Origin: Candidatus Hydrogenedentota bacterium | GTDB lineage: Bacteria > Hydrogenedentota > Hydrogenedentia > Hydrogenedentiales > CAITNO01 | Assembly: GCA_903922535.1 (NCBI GenBank) | Contig: CAIXUF010001441.1 | Coordinates: 1-17,255 of the forward strand | DNA: 17,255 nt | Reading direction: 5' to 3' | In this document: positions 8,719 to 15,533 of the stretch, piece after piece | How the letters are laid out: each line of letters begins with the position of its first letter | Numbering within the stretch: position 1 is the first letter of the stretch | Notes under the pieces: generated by a model | Seen by the model: the letters and a program-made list of their open reading frames with translations, nothing else | The model's database searches: none | What the model was told of the DNA's origin: nothing | Translations under genes and position numbers: made by a program

Positions 8719-9873
8719 CTACCACGCGATGGGCGTAAGCATCAGATAGATGCCGCGCTTGTCGCACTCGGCAACAATACGGTCGAGCAGGTCCAGATGG
8801 TCGTTCGGCACCAGGTTTCCGTTGCCGTCGGAGATTTCGCGGTCAAACACGTGGATGCGCACGATGTCGATGTTCATGCGTTCCAGATCGTCGAAATCGT
8901 CAATGATGGCCTGTTTGTGATCCGCGCCCGCCTTGCGCAGGCTTTCATACTGGTCCCAGCTTTGGGTGTAGTAATTTACGCCCCAGAGCGCCGGCTCGGC
9001 GCCGTCGGGATAGCGCAGCACACCGTCGGCCACGTGCAGCGGCTGGAGCGGTTTGGGCCGCGGGCCCACCGGTCCGGCAGGCGCGCGATCGGCCTCCTTC
9101 TGCGTGGGCAGGTCAAAGTAACGTTTGGGCAGTTCGGTCTTTTCGCCCGCAATCAGCAGCACCGGCGTGCGGTGAATGCCTCCGCCCCAGCTTTGATTGT
9201 GCACCGCCACGCACAGCGTGTTGGTTTTGCCCCAGCGCACCGCCTTGTCGGGCACGGCATATTCGCGAAGCTTGTCCCAGCCCGTGGTCGCGCCGATACG
9301 CTGGCCGTTGAAGAAGGTCACGTCATTGTCATCGACGGCGGCGATGTGCACGCACAACGGCGTGCCGCGCAGGCTTTCGGGAATGTCCATCCGCACGCGC
9401 AGCCAGGTGACGCCCAGCTCCTGGATGGTTTCCGGAACCTGCGCGGGCTTCCACGCGGCATCTTCGCCGGGTGGCGCGCCTATGTCCCCGTACTTCAGTT
9501 CCTTGCCCGCGTACTGGGATCCCCAGGGCAACACGGACAGGTCCATGGCTGCGGGCAACGGGCAGGCCGTCTCCGTGTCGTTCAGTTGCGCGATCAGCGT
9601 TGCCGAGGATATCTGCGGGTCACGATCAAGGTCGACGATGTACAGTGCGGTCGCACTGCCGCCGCCCAAGTCGGGCGGAGAGGTGACACCGGTGATGTGG
9701 GCGCTGTGGGTGGAGAATTCGGGCTTGGCACCCGGTTGGGCCCCGGACACCAGCACCATCACACGGACCTTGAACAGGTCGCCGGTAAAGACGGGAAAGG
9801 CGGCCACCGTCGGCGCGGCGAACGCGGAAAACGCGGTAAACAACCCGATGAAACACAGAATGGCAAGACGCAC
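8719..9873 (-). CDS. N-terminal half of the interrupted glycosidase (signal peptide, beta-sandwich, start of TIM barrel)
   Basis: If the TAG is obeyed, this 384-residue product ends at LMLTPIAW, in the middle of the barrel after roughly the third strand. It has an export signal and an intact sugar-binding-type sandwich, with conserved-looking features such as FFNGQRIGATTGW and VAVHNQSWGGG. The linker DRAPAGPVGPRPKP leads into the barrel opening ALWGVNYYTQSWDQYESL and VRIHVFD. It contains no candidate catalytic glutamate, so it would be at best a binding protein and more likely a misfolded fragment. Confidence 0.6.
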   Translation of the reverse strand: MRLAILCFIGLFTAFSAFAAPTVAAFPVFTGDLFKVRVMVLVSGAQPGAKPEFSTHSAHITGVTSPPDLGGGSATALYIVDLDRDPQISSATLIAQLNDTETACPLPAAMDLSVLPWGSQYAGKELKYGDIGAPPGEDAAWKPAQVPETIQELGVTWLRVRMDIPESLRGTPLCVHIAAVDDNDVTFFNGQRIGATTGWDKLREYAVPDKAVRWGKTNTLCVAVHNQSWGGGIHRTPVLLIAGEKTELPKRYFDLPTQKEADRAPAGPVGPRPKPLQPLHVADGVLRYPDGAEPALWGVNYYTQSWDQYESLRKAGADHKQAIIDDFDDLERMNIDIVRIHVFDREISDGNGNLVPNDHLDLLDRIVAECDKRGIYLMLTPIAW

Positions 9874-9912
9874 TTGAAGAACTCCTCATCCACAGACAGG
9901 CGTGGTGCCCGA

Positions 9913-9941
9913 ATTATGTGACTGGCCGGACCGGGTTTCAA
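9913..9941 (-). promoter_or_regulatory. Sigma70-type promoter for the glycosidase gene
   Basis: On the minus strand, TTGAAA (9941-9936) and CATAAT (9918-9913) are separated by exactly 17 bases, matching the -35/-10 consensus at 4/6 and 5/6 positions. Transcription would start near 9906, giving a leader of about 33 bases with GAGGAG ahead of the GTG at 9873. Confidence 0.65.
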
Positions 9942-9966
9942 CCTTCCCGTGATTCGCACGGCGTTG

Positions 9967-9994
9967 GGAAGAACCCCGCGAGGCGGGTTCTTCC
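9967..9994. promoter_or_regulatory. Perfect palindrome between two divergent promoters (operator candidate)
   Basis: GGAAGAACCC (9967-9976) and GGGTTCTTCC (9985-9994) are exact reverse complements around an 8-base centre. Two more pairs can form inside (9978-9979 with 9983-9984). Both flanking genes are transcribed away from it, so it cannot terminate either, and neither side has a T-run. It ends 3 bases before the plus-strand -35 box and begins 25 bases behind the minus-strand -35. That position suits a shared operator or activator site, but the binding protein is unknown. Confidence 0.5.
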
Positions 9995-9997
9995 ATA

Positions 9998-10026
9998 TTG
10001 CCTTATGCCGAACAGAGTGCTAAACT
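9998..10026 (+). promoter_or_regulatory. Extended -10 promoter for the ELWxxDGT protein gene
   Basis: TTGCCT (9998-10003) and TAAACT (10021-10026) have a 17-base spacer, and TGC lies directly before the -10 (10018-10020), giving an extended -10. Transcription would start near 10033, about 31 bases ahead of the ATG at 10064. Confidence 0.6.
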
Positions 10027-10063
10027 AGCGCAGACGTTATTCTAAGACATGCAAGGAGGAAGT

Positions 10064-11887
10064 ATGAACAATGCGTCTTGCGGCCGATTGACGGCCATGT
10101 TTGCCCCTTTTCTCATCAGTCTGCTTGTGGCGCCCCATGCCGTCTGGGGAGAATGGCGCGCACGCCTCGTGGCGGACATGAAACCCGGCACGGCCGGCGA
10201 GAACTGCCAGAGATTTGTGAGCGGTGGAAACCTTGCCTATTTCATTTCTGGAAACAACATGTTCCAAGACTACCGGCTGAATCGGACTGACGGCACCGCT
10301 GCGGGCACCGTCGAAATATGCCCAAAGGGTTATTACACCGGCTTTCCTCTTGACACGACATCCGGTCTTGCGACAATGGGCAATCGGGCGGTTTTTGCGC
10401 GCAACAATGCGGGCATGCTTCAGTTGTGGCAGAGCGACGGAACGCCGGCGGGAACCACGGCGCTCGTGGATCTGGGCGATCCGGATGATTATGTTTACAG
10501 CCCGGGCAATTTTGTCTCTGCCGGCAGTCAGGTGTTCTTCACCAGGGGCTTCGGATTGTTGTACCGTAGCAACGGGACCGCGTCCGGCACGCTGCTCCTC
10601 AAAGACTTCTACGCTGAGCTTGGCGTGGCAAATCCCACGAGCGTGAGTTCCGAATTCACAAAGGGCTTCTGCGTGCGCAATGGGCAGCTCTGTTTTGTGG
10701 TGGGTGACCCGGCGGACCCGCAAACCGCCGTTTGGCGCTCCGACGGCACACCCGGGGGCACACAGCGTGTCTGGCAGCCGGGCACAGACTACAACATCAC
10801 CGGGTTGTGGAACACGCCGGACGGGCTATATGCGGCGGCAACGCATGACTATATCGACATGGCGACACCCCAGTCGTTCCACGCCCGTGAATTGTGGCGC
10901 ATAGTTCCGGAGAGCAACAGCATAAACCGCGTCTATTACCAGGATGATGCCGTGAGTCATCAGGGAGTGACCGCGCTTGTTTCGCTGAAGGGACAGGTCT
11001 ATTTCAGCATTGAAGAGACGCAGAAGCTCTGGAAGACGGCGGGCGGCGCAGAGGCCGTTGTGGCTGCCGAGGTTCCGACACCGACCGGCCTGACATACAA
11101 GCCAGCACTCTGGTCGCTGAACGCAACGGATCGAGCCCTTGTCTTCCTGGCGCAATCAGCGGCAAACAGCCTTGAATTGTGGACAAGCGACGGAACCGCC
11201 AGCGGCACGCGCCTGCTCAAAGACTTTACCCCCGGTCCCTTTCAAACCTCGGATGTCACCTTCTTGCCCTTTGCCGACGGCAATCTTTTCGTGTGTTCCA
11301 GAGATGGCTCTTCCTCCAATTACTGGCTTTGGAAGACGGACGGGACGGACGCGGGAACCGTGCAGGCGCTCCAGTTGCCGTACGCGCCAGGTTCCACAAA
11401 TGTCTGCGAGTTCAGCGGCGGCTATTTGCTTCTGGGCAGCGCTCCGGAAACAGGGATGGAACCCTATTTTCTGTACGAGGGCACCTTCGCAATCACGCAG
11501 CAGCCCACGTCGGCCGGCACGGCGATGCTGAATTCCACGGTGAAGTTCGCAATTGGGGTTTCTGAATGGGCGCGCCCCTGGACCCAGTATCAGTGGATGC
11601 TGAACGGCGTTCCCATCACCGACGCCGTCGAATCCGAGTTGGTCCTCCCCGCGGTGCGGCACGCCAACACCGGGCTGTACACATGCCGTGCCGTGTTTAA
11701 TGACGGCAGTGCGGATCATACGCTCGTGTCCGACGCGGCCCGCCTGACTGTGGTCGAGAAGCTTCCCGCCATGAATGCGCCCATGAGGGTTGTTCTGTCG
11801 CTTTTGCTGTGCCTTGCCGCCGGAATGTTCCTTTACCGGGATGTTGTCCGCCGCAATGCGCGCGTCGGCGAACGAAGTGGTGGCTGA
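10064..11887 (+). CDS. Exported ELWxxDGT-repeat protein with Ig-like domain and C-terminal membrane anchor
   Basis: The function is unknown; this is a surface or periplasmic protein by layout. The start ATG at 10064 has AAGGAGG at 10053-10059. An ATG at 10049 lies ahead of that ribosome site and would add only five residues. The 607 residues begin with a signal peptide (about 1-30, ending HAVWG). Degenerate ELWxxDGT repeats follow about every 50-70 residues, including QLWQSDGTPAGT, LLYRSNGTASGT, AVWRSDGTPGGT, ELWTSDGTASGT and WLWKTDGTDAGT; such repeats are thought to form beta-propeller-like blades. An Ig-like domain follows (about 470-565), with WMLNG and the NTGLYTCRAV cysteine strand. The end is MNAPMR, a hydrophobic helix (VVLSLLLCLAAGMFLY), then a basic tail: the three-part plan of CTERM-type sorting signals or a plain anchor. 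It is transcribed divergently from the broken glycosidase. Binding or adhesion is a guess. Confidence 0.85.
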   Translation: MNNASCGRLTAMFAPFLISLLVAPHAVWGEWRARLVADMKPGTAGENCQRFVSGGNLAYFISGNNMFQDYRLNRTDGTAAGTVEICPKGYYTGFPLDTTSGLATMGNRAVFARNNAGMLQLWQSDGTPAGTTALVDLGDPDDYVYSPGNFVSAGSQVFFTRGFGLLYRSNGTASGTLLLKDFYAELGVANPTSVSSEFTKGFCVRNGQLCFVVGDPADPQTAVWRSDGTPGGTQRVWQPGTDYNITGLWNTPDGLYAAATHDYIDMATPQSFHARELWRIVPESNSINRVYYQDDAVSHQGVTALVSLKGQVYFSIEETQKLWKTAGGAEAVVAAEVPTPTGLTYKPALWSLNATDRALVFLAQSAANSLELWTSDGTASGTRLLKDFTPGPFQTSDVTFLPFADGNLFVCSRDGSSSNYWLWKTDGTDAGTVQALQLPYAPGSTNVCEFSGGYLLLGSAPETGMEPYFLYEGTFAITQQPTSAGTAMLNSTVKFAIGVSEWARPWTQYQWMLNGVPITDAVESELVLPAVRHANTGLYTCRAVFNDGSADHTLVSDAARLTVVEKLPAMNAPMRVVLSLLLCLAAGMFLYRDVVRRNARVGERSGG

Positions 11888-12043
11888 AACGCTTGACCGC
11901 CGTTTCGTGCCCGCGGCGCCTGCCGGGGAAGACATTTCTTTGCGGTTGTGTTGCAGGTACATATATCCTTGAATCTGGAAGTATTGCCCCGGTTCCGAAT
12001 GAAACGGAATGCCGTCAACTCCACTCTCCCGGAGGGTTAACCG

Positions 12044-13369
12044 TTGAAGAAACTTCTTTCCGTGCTCGCGATGCTTTGGGGTGCCGCTTGGCTGATTGCC
12101 GGCGTGGCACTGGGGGTGTACATGCACCACCACATCAATCACCCCTTCTACTTCCTGCTGCCGTTTTTGGCACTGGGTGGCTTGGGCGTCATCCCGGCGA
12201 GCCTGGTGCTGATGCTGGTGCGGGCGAAGACGGGGAAGGCGCGGCTGGCTGTGGTGGTGATGTACGCCATCGTGATCGGGCTGGCGTTTGGCGGTCCCGC
12301 CGCCTGGCGGCACTATTACGAAACGCCGCGCGACGGTGGTCCCTATCTCGTGTGGTCCGATGACCCGAAAACGACGGTGACCGTCTGCTGGACCTCCGAA
12401 CAACGCATGCCGGCCCGGGTTGAATATGCGGCGGAGGGTTCCTCTGAGTGGAAGGCCACGGACAGCGGCGCCACGAACTATCCCAAGCTCAAGCTCTCGG
12501 CCTTGCAGCCGGGCATGAAATACCGTTACCGCATCCCGGCGCTGGGAAAGCAGGAGCATCCCTTCCAGACCGCCCCGGCCGCGCCGGAGGACTTCTCCTT
12601 TGCGGTCTACGGCGACAACCGGCACGCGGGCGGATTCTCCTGGCACAGTTCCGTGGTGCGGGAGATCCTGCATGAGGACGCAAGCGGGCATTTCCGGTTT
12701 GTGATCAATTCGGGCGATATTGTGGAGCGTCCCGGCAGGGGTCACGGCTGGCAGTGGGCCACCTTCCTGCGCGATATCACGCCGCTGGCCGCCTCTCGGC
12801 CCTACGAGGTGAGCCTGGGCAACCACGAGTCGGGCGGCGATCCGGAGCCATTTGCCGAATATTTCGATTACGGACACCCTGAACATTGGCGCGCATTCGA
12901 CTATGCGGGCGTGCACTTTATCATGCTGTCCACGGAGGATAATCTCGAACTGGGCAGTCCGCAGTTCTCCTGGATGGAACAGGCGCTGGACAACAAGCCG
13001 GCGGACACGCGGTTCACCGTCGTCACGATGCACAAGCCGCTGCTGACCCATGATCCGCGCGAGCGGTACAACGACCCCGGGCGGCGCGGGCAGCTTGAAC
13101 CGTTGTTCGCCGCAAAAGGCGTGGACATCGTCTTTGCCGGCCATGTCCACTCGTATGAGCACCACCATCTGCCGACCTTTGAGCACGTCATCACCGGCGG
13201 CGGCGGCGTGCTGCTGTGGGCCAAGCCCGTGCCGGGGCCGGAAACGGTGAAGACGGAGACGGTCTGGCATTTCTGCGCCGTGGACGTGAAGGGAAAGACG
13301 ATGTCCGTGCGCGCCCTGCGCACGGACGGCAGCGTGATAGATACCTTTGAGGTGCAGAGCAAGCGGTAG
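12044..13369 (+). CDS. Membrane-anchored purple-acid-phosphatase-like metallophosphoesterase
   Basis: Calcineurin-like phosphoesterase, probably acting outside the cytoplasmic membrane; the substrate is unknown. The start is TTG at 12044, with GGAGGG seven bases upstream (12031-12036). The 441 residues carry three hydrophobic segments (about 4-26, 33-58, 66-88). A fibronectin-III-like domain of the PAP N-terminal type follows (about 95-180, containing VTVCWTSEQRMPARVEY). The two-metal phosphoesterase domain has every core motif: GDN (D191), SGDIV (D225), GNHE (N260-H261-E262), MHKP (H330) and GHVHSYEH (H367, H369). The N-terminal helices tether it to the membrane, whereas typical PAPs are soluble and secreted. 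It lies 156 bases downstream of the ELWxxDGT gene on the same strand, and a separate promoter is not clear. The stop is TAG. Confidence 0.88.
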   Translation: MKKLLSVLAMLWGAAWLIAGVALGVYMHHHINHPFYFLLPFLALGGLGVIPASLVLMLVRAKTGKARLAVVVMYAIVIGLAFGGPAAWRHYYETPRDGGPYLVWSDDPKTTVTVCWTSEQRMPARVEYAAEGSSEWKATDSGATNYPKLKLSALQPGMKYRYRIPALGKQEHPFQTAPAAPEDFSFAVYGDNRHAGGFSWHSSVVREILHEDASGHFRFVINSGDIVERPGRGHGWQWATFLRDITPLAASRPYEVSLGNHESGGDPEPFAEYFDYGHPEHWRAFDYAGVHFIMLSTEDNLELGSPQFSWMEQALDNKPADTRFTVVTMHKPLLTHDPRERYNDPGRRGQLEPLFAAKGVDIVFAGHVHSYEHHHLPTFEHVITGGGGVLLWAKPVPGPETVKTETVWHFCAVDVKGKTMSVRALRTDGSVIDTFEVQSKR

Positions 13370-13375
13370 GTGGCC

Positions 13376-13411
13376 GTGGGAATTATGGGAAGTATGGGAG
13401 GAATGGGAAAG
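13376..13411. repeat. Four tandem 9-base units (RTGGGANNN)
   Basis: GTGGGAATT, ATGGGAAGT, ATGGGAGGA and ATGGGAAAG follow head to tail just after the phosphoesterase stop. The first six bases of each unit are constant apart from the first G/A. The unit is codon-sized (Met-Gly-X in one frame), but no gene with a credible start uses it. It resembles a short minisatellite. Confidence 0.6.
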
Positions 13412-13454
13412 AACTTGCTCGTGGCCGATAACAAGGCCTGAATTCGCCGTTTCT

Positions 13455-13484
13455 TTGACCGATCCGGCACTGCTGTGCTACCAT
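13455..13484 (+). promoter_or_regulatory. Promoter for the ABC exporter gene
   Basis: TTGACC (13455-13460) and TACCAT (13479-13484) are separated by 18 bases, with TGC (13476-13478) giving an extended -10. The predicted start near 13491 leaves a leader of about 42 bases that holds GAGG seven bases ahead of the ATG at 13533. Confidence 0.6.
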
Positions 13485-13532
13485 TCTGACGGTCTAACCC
13501 GCGTATTTTCAAGGGTTTTCTGAGGATTAATC

Positions 13533-15533
13533 ATGCTCGGCATCAGCGGCGGCAACCTGTCTTCCTCCGCCATGCACCAACCCAAAGGCTCGGCATGGGT
13601 GGTGTACAAGCGGTTGCTGGGCTATGCCTGGCGCTACAAGACCCGGCTCATCACGTCGATGGCGCTGGCGCTCGTGATCGCCGTCTCTTTCGGCGCGATG
13701 CTGGTGACCGTGGGCGCGGTCATCAAACTGACTTTCTACACGCCGCCCACCGCCGCGGAACTCGCGGCGCCCCCGGTGGACGCGCATGGCAGGTCTCTTC
13801 TCAAGGAGGATCCGGCGGAGAAGATGTGCCGGGACATCCAGGAATACTCGGACAGCCTGCGCGGCTATGTGGGCTGGGCGCCGTCCGGGCTCGACAGCAA
13901 ATTTCGCGCGCTGGTGGCCGCCATGCGGGTGGACCGCATGCACGCGCTCATGAACTTCTGCCTGTTGGTAATGCTGTTGGCACTGCTTGTGAATGTGGCC
14001 CGGTTCTTCCAGGAATACCTGGCGGCCACGGTCGGCGCGCGCGTCACGACCGACGTGGGCAAGGACATGTACGAAAACCTGATGCGGCAGTCAATGGGCT
14101 TTTTCGAGTCGCGCCCGTCGGGCGAAATCCTGGCGCGGTTCAACAACGACATGTTCATGGTGAACCGCGGGCTTGAGGGCATGTTCATCAAAATGATGCG
14201 GGAGCCCGCCAAGGTTTTTGTGCTCCTGGCGGTGGCGGTCAGCGTGGACTGGCAGTTGACGATTGTGGGTGTGTGCGTGCTTCCCGTGGTGCTCTACGCG
14301 CTGGTGTTCATCGGCAAGAAGATGCGCAAGAGCGTGCGCCGCTCGCTGCAGAAGATCGCCTCCATGACGACCGTGGTCAACGAGACCGTGCGCGGCATCG
14401 CGATCATCAAGGGCTACAACATGGAACAGTACGAGATCGGCCGCGTGCGCGCCGAGATCGACAAGCTGCGCCAGTTCCTCTACAAAATGGGGCGCCTGCA
14501 GGCGGCCACGGGCCCGACCACCGAGGTCCTGCTGGTGCTGGGCGTGGTGGGTTTTGTGCTGTTCAGCGGCCGCCGCGTGGAGGCGGGCCTGCTCGACGCG
14601 GGCGGCCTCGCCAAACTGTATTTTGCGCTGGCGATGATGCTTGACCCCATTCGCAAGATGTCCGACGTGAACAACCTGGTGCAGACCAGTGTGGCCAGCG
14701 CCGAGCGCTGCTTTGAGATGGTCGACATCAAGCCCGACATTGTCGAGGTGGCCGATGCGGTGGATCTCGCGCCGCTGCGCGACGCGATCCGCTTTGAGAA
14801 CGTGTCCTTCTCCTACAACGGCAACGACACGGTGATCCGTGACGTGTCGCTGGAGATCAAGAAGGGGCAGATGGTCGCGCTGGTGGGTTCCAGCGGCGCG
14901 GGCAAGAGCACCATGGCCAAGCTGGTGCCGCGCTTCTACGACGTGAGCGCGGGCCGGATCACCATCGACGGGGTGGACATCCGCAACGCCACCTTCCACA
15001 GCCTGCGCGAGCAAATGAGCATCGTGACGCAAGACACCGTCCTGTTCGCCGAGTCGGTGCGCGCGAACATCGCCTTCGGCCGGACGCAGTACACCGACGA
15101 GCGCGTGCGCGGGGCGGCGCGCGCGGCAAACGCCGACGGCTTTGTGGACACGCTGCCCCAGGGCTACGACAGCATGCTCAGCGATTCGGGCGGCAACCTT
15201 TCGGGCGGGCAGCGCCAGCGGCTGGCCATTGCGCGCGCCATCATCAAGGACCCGTCCATCCTCATCCTCGACGAGGCGACCTCAAGCCTTGACTCCGAAA
15301 GCGAGCGGCTGATCCAGGACGCGCTGGACCACTTTGTCGCGGGCCGCACGACCATCGTTATCGCGCACCGACTGTCGACGATCCGCCGCGCGGACCGCAT
15401 TGTCGTTATGGACGGCGGACGCGTCGCCGAAGAGGGAACGCACGAGGAACTCATCGTCCGCGGCGGCATTTACCAGCGCCTGCACGACACCCAGTTCAGG
15501 ACCGACACGGACGACACGGGCGCCGCCAAATGA
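13533..15533 (+). CDS. MsbA-like ABC exporter (fused membrane and ATPase domains)
   Basis: Half-transporter that works as a homodimer in the inner membrane. Flipping lipid A core is the likely role, given the lpx genes nearby, but multidrug or other lipid export is possible. The ATG at 13533 has a GAGG site seven bases upstream. Of 666 residues, about 1-38 are cytoplasmic, six helices span about 39-370 (TM1 39-65, TM2 about 139-160), and the ATPase is about 420-655. The ATPase shows Walker A GSSGAGKST (K458), signature LSGGQRQR, Walker B ILILDEATSSLDS and H-loop IAHRLST, all intact. Odd feature: the TM1-TM2 external loop is about 70 residues (68-137), much longer than in E. coli MsbA, and is charged with a Pro/Ala-rich start. 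It overlaps the next gene by ATGA. Confidence 0.9.
   Translation: MLGISGGNLSSSAMHQPKGSAWVVYKRLLGYAWRYKTRLITSMALALVIAVSFGAMLVTVGAVIKLTFYTPPTAAELAAPPVDAHGRSLLKEDPAEKMCRDIQEYSDSLRGYVGWAPSGLDSKFRALVAAMRVDRMHALMNFCLLVMLLALLVNVARFFQEYLAATVGARVTTDVGKDMYENLMRQSMGFFESRPSGEILARFNNDMFMVNRGLEGMFIKMMREPAKVFVLLAVAVSVDWQLTIVGVCVLPVVLYALVFIGKKMRKSVRRSLQKIASMTTVVNETVRGIAIIKGYNMEQYEIGRVRAEIDKLRQFLYKMGRLQAATGPTTEVLLVLGVVGFVLFSGRRVEAGLLDAGGLAKLYFALAMMLDPIRKMSDVNNLVQTSVASAERCFEMVDIKPDIVEVADAVDLAPLRDAIRFENVSFSYNGNDTVIRDVSLEIKKGQMVALVGSSGAGKSTMAKLVPRFYDVSAGRITIDGVDIRNATFHSLREQMSIVTQDTVLFAESVRANIAFGRTQYTDERVRGAARAANADGFVDTLPQGYDSMLSDSGGNLSGGQRQRLAIARAIIKDPSILILDEATSSLDSESERLIQDALDHFVAGRTTIVIAHRLSTIRRADRIVVMDGGRVAEEGTHEELIVRGGIYQRLHDTQFRTDTDDTGAAK

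Larger units (their letters stand above)
7417..9873 (-). pseudogene. Secreted GH5-like glycoside hydrolase, interrupted by one in-frame TAG
   Basis: One continuous reading frame of 818 codons is broken only at codon 385 (TAG, bases 8721-8719); there is no frame change across it. The start is GTG at 9873, with GAGGAG eight bases upstream and a good promoter at 9913-9941. Layout: signal peptide (1-19, SAFA/AP), galactose-binding or GH2-type beta-sandwich (about 20-260), Pro-rich linker, TIM barrel (about 290-640) and a C-terminal beta domain (about 640-818). Proposed acid/base E447 is in EIINEPDYW and proposed nucleophile E593 is in VYEFDA; both lie after the stop. The likely activity is retaining hydrolysis of a plant or microbial polysaccharide outside the cytoplasm, but the substrate cannot be read from sequence. 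Recent decay, a consensus error and readthrough are all open. It converges on lpxC/fabZ, 33 bases between stops, with no visible terminator. Confidence 0.75.

Noticed and set aside
8719..8721. Global reassignment of TAG to an amino acid
   Set aside because: Five other genes in the window (bamA, skp, lpxC/fabZ, phosphoesterase, helicase) end at TAG at the expected family length.
9967..9994. Terminator for one of the divergent genes
   Set aside because: Both genes are transcribed away from it, so neither ends here, and no T-run flanks it.
10049..10063. ATG at 10049 as start of the ELWxxDGT gene
   Set aside because: The strong AAGGAGG lies downstream of this ATG and serves the ATG at 10064.
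11940..11967. Promoter for the phosphoesterase (TTGCGG, 16 bases, TATATC)
   Set aside because: The match is weak at both boxes and the spacer is short; cotranscription with the upstream gene is equally likely.
11156..13270. A 704-codon open frame antisense to the ELWxxDGT and phosphoesterase genes
   Set aside because: Both sense genes have signals, ribosome sites and full motif sets. The antisense product is Arg/His/Gly-rich, without domains, and spans two genes and a gap.
14091..15032. A 313-codon antisense frame inside the ABC exporter gene
   Set aside because: It is a His/Ala-rich shadow of a gene with all ABC motifs intact.
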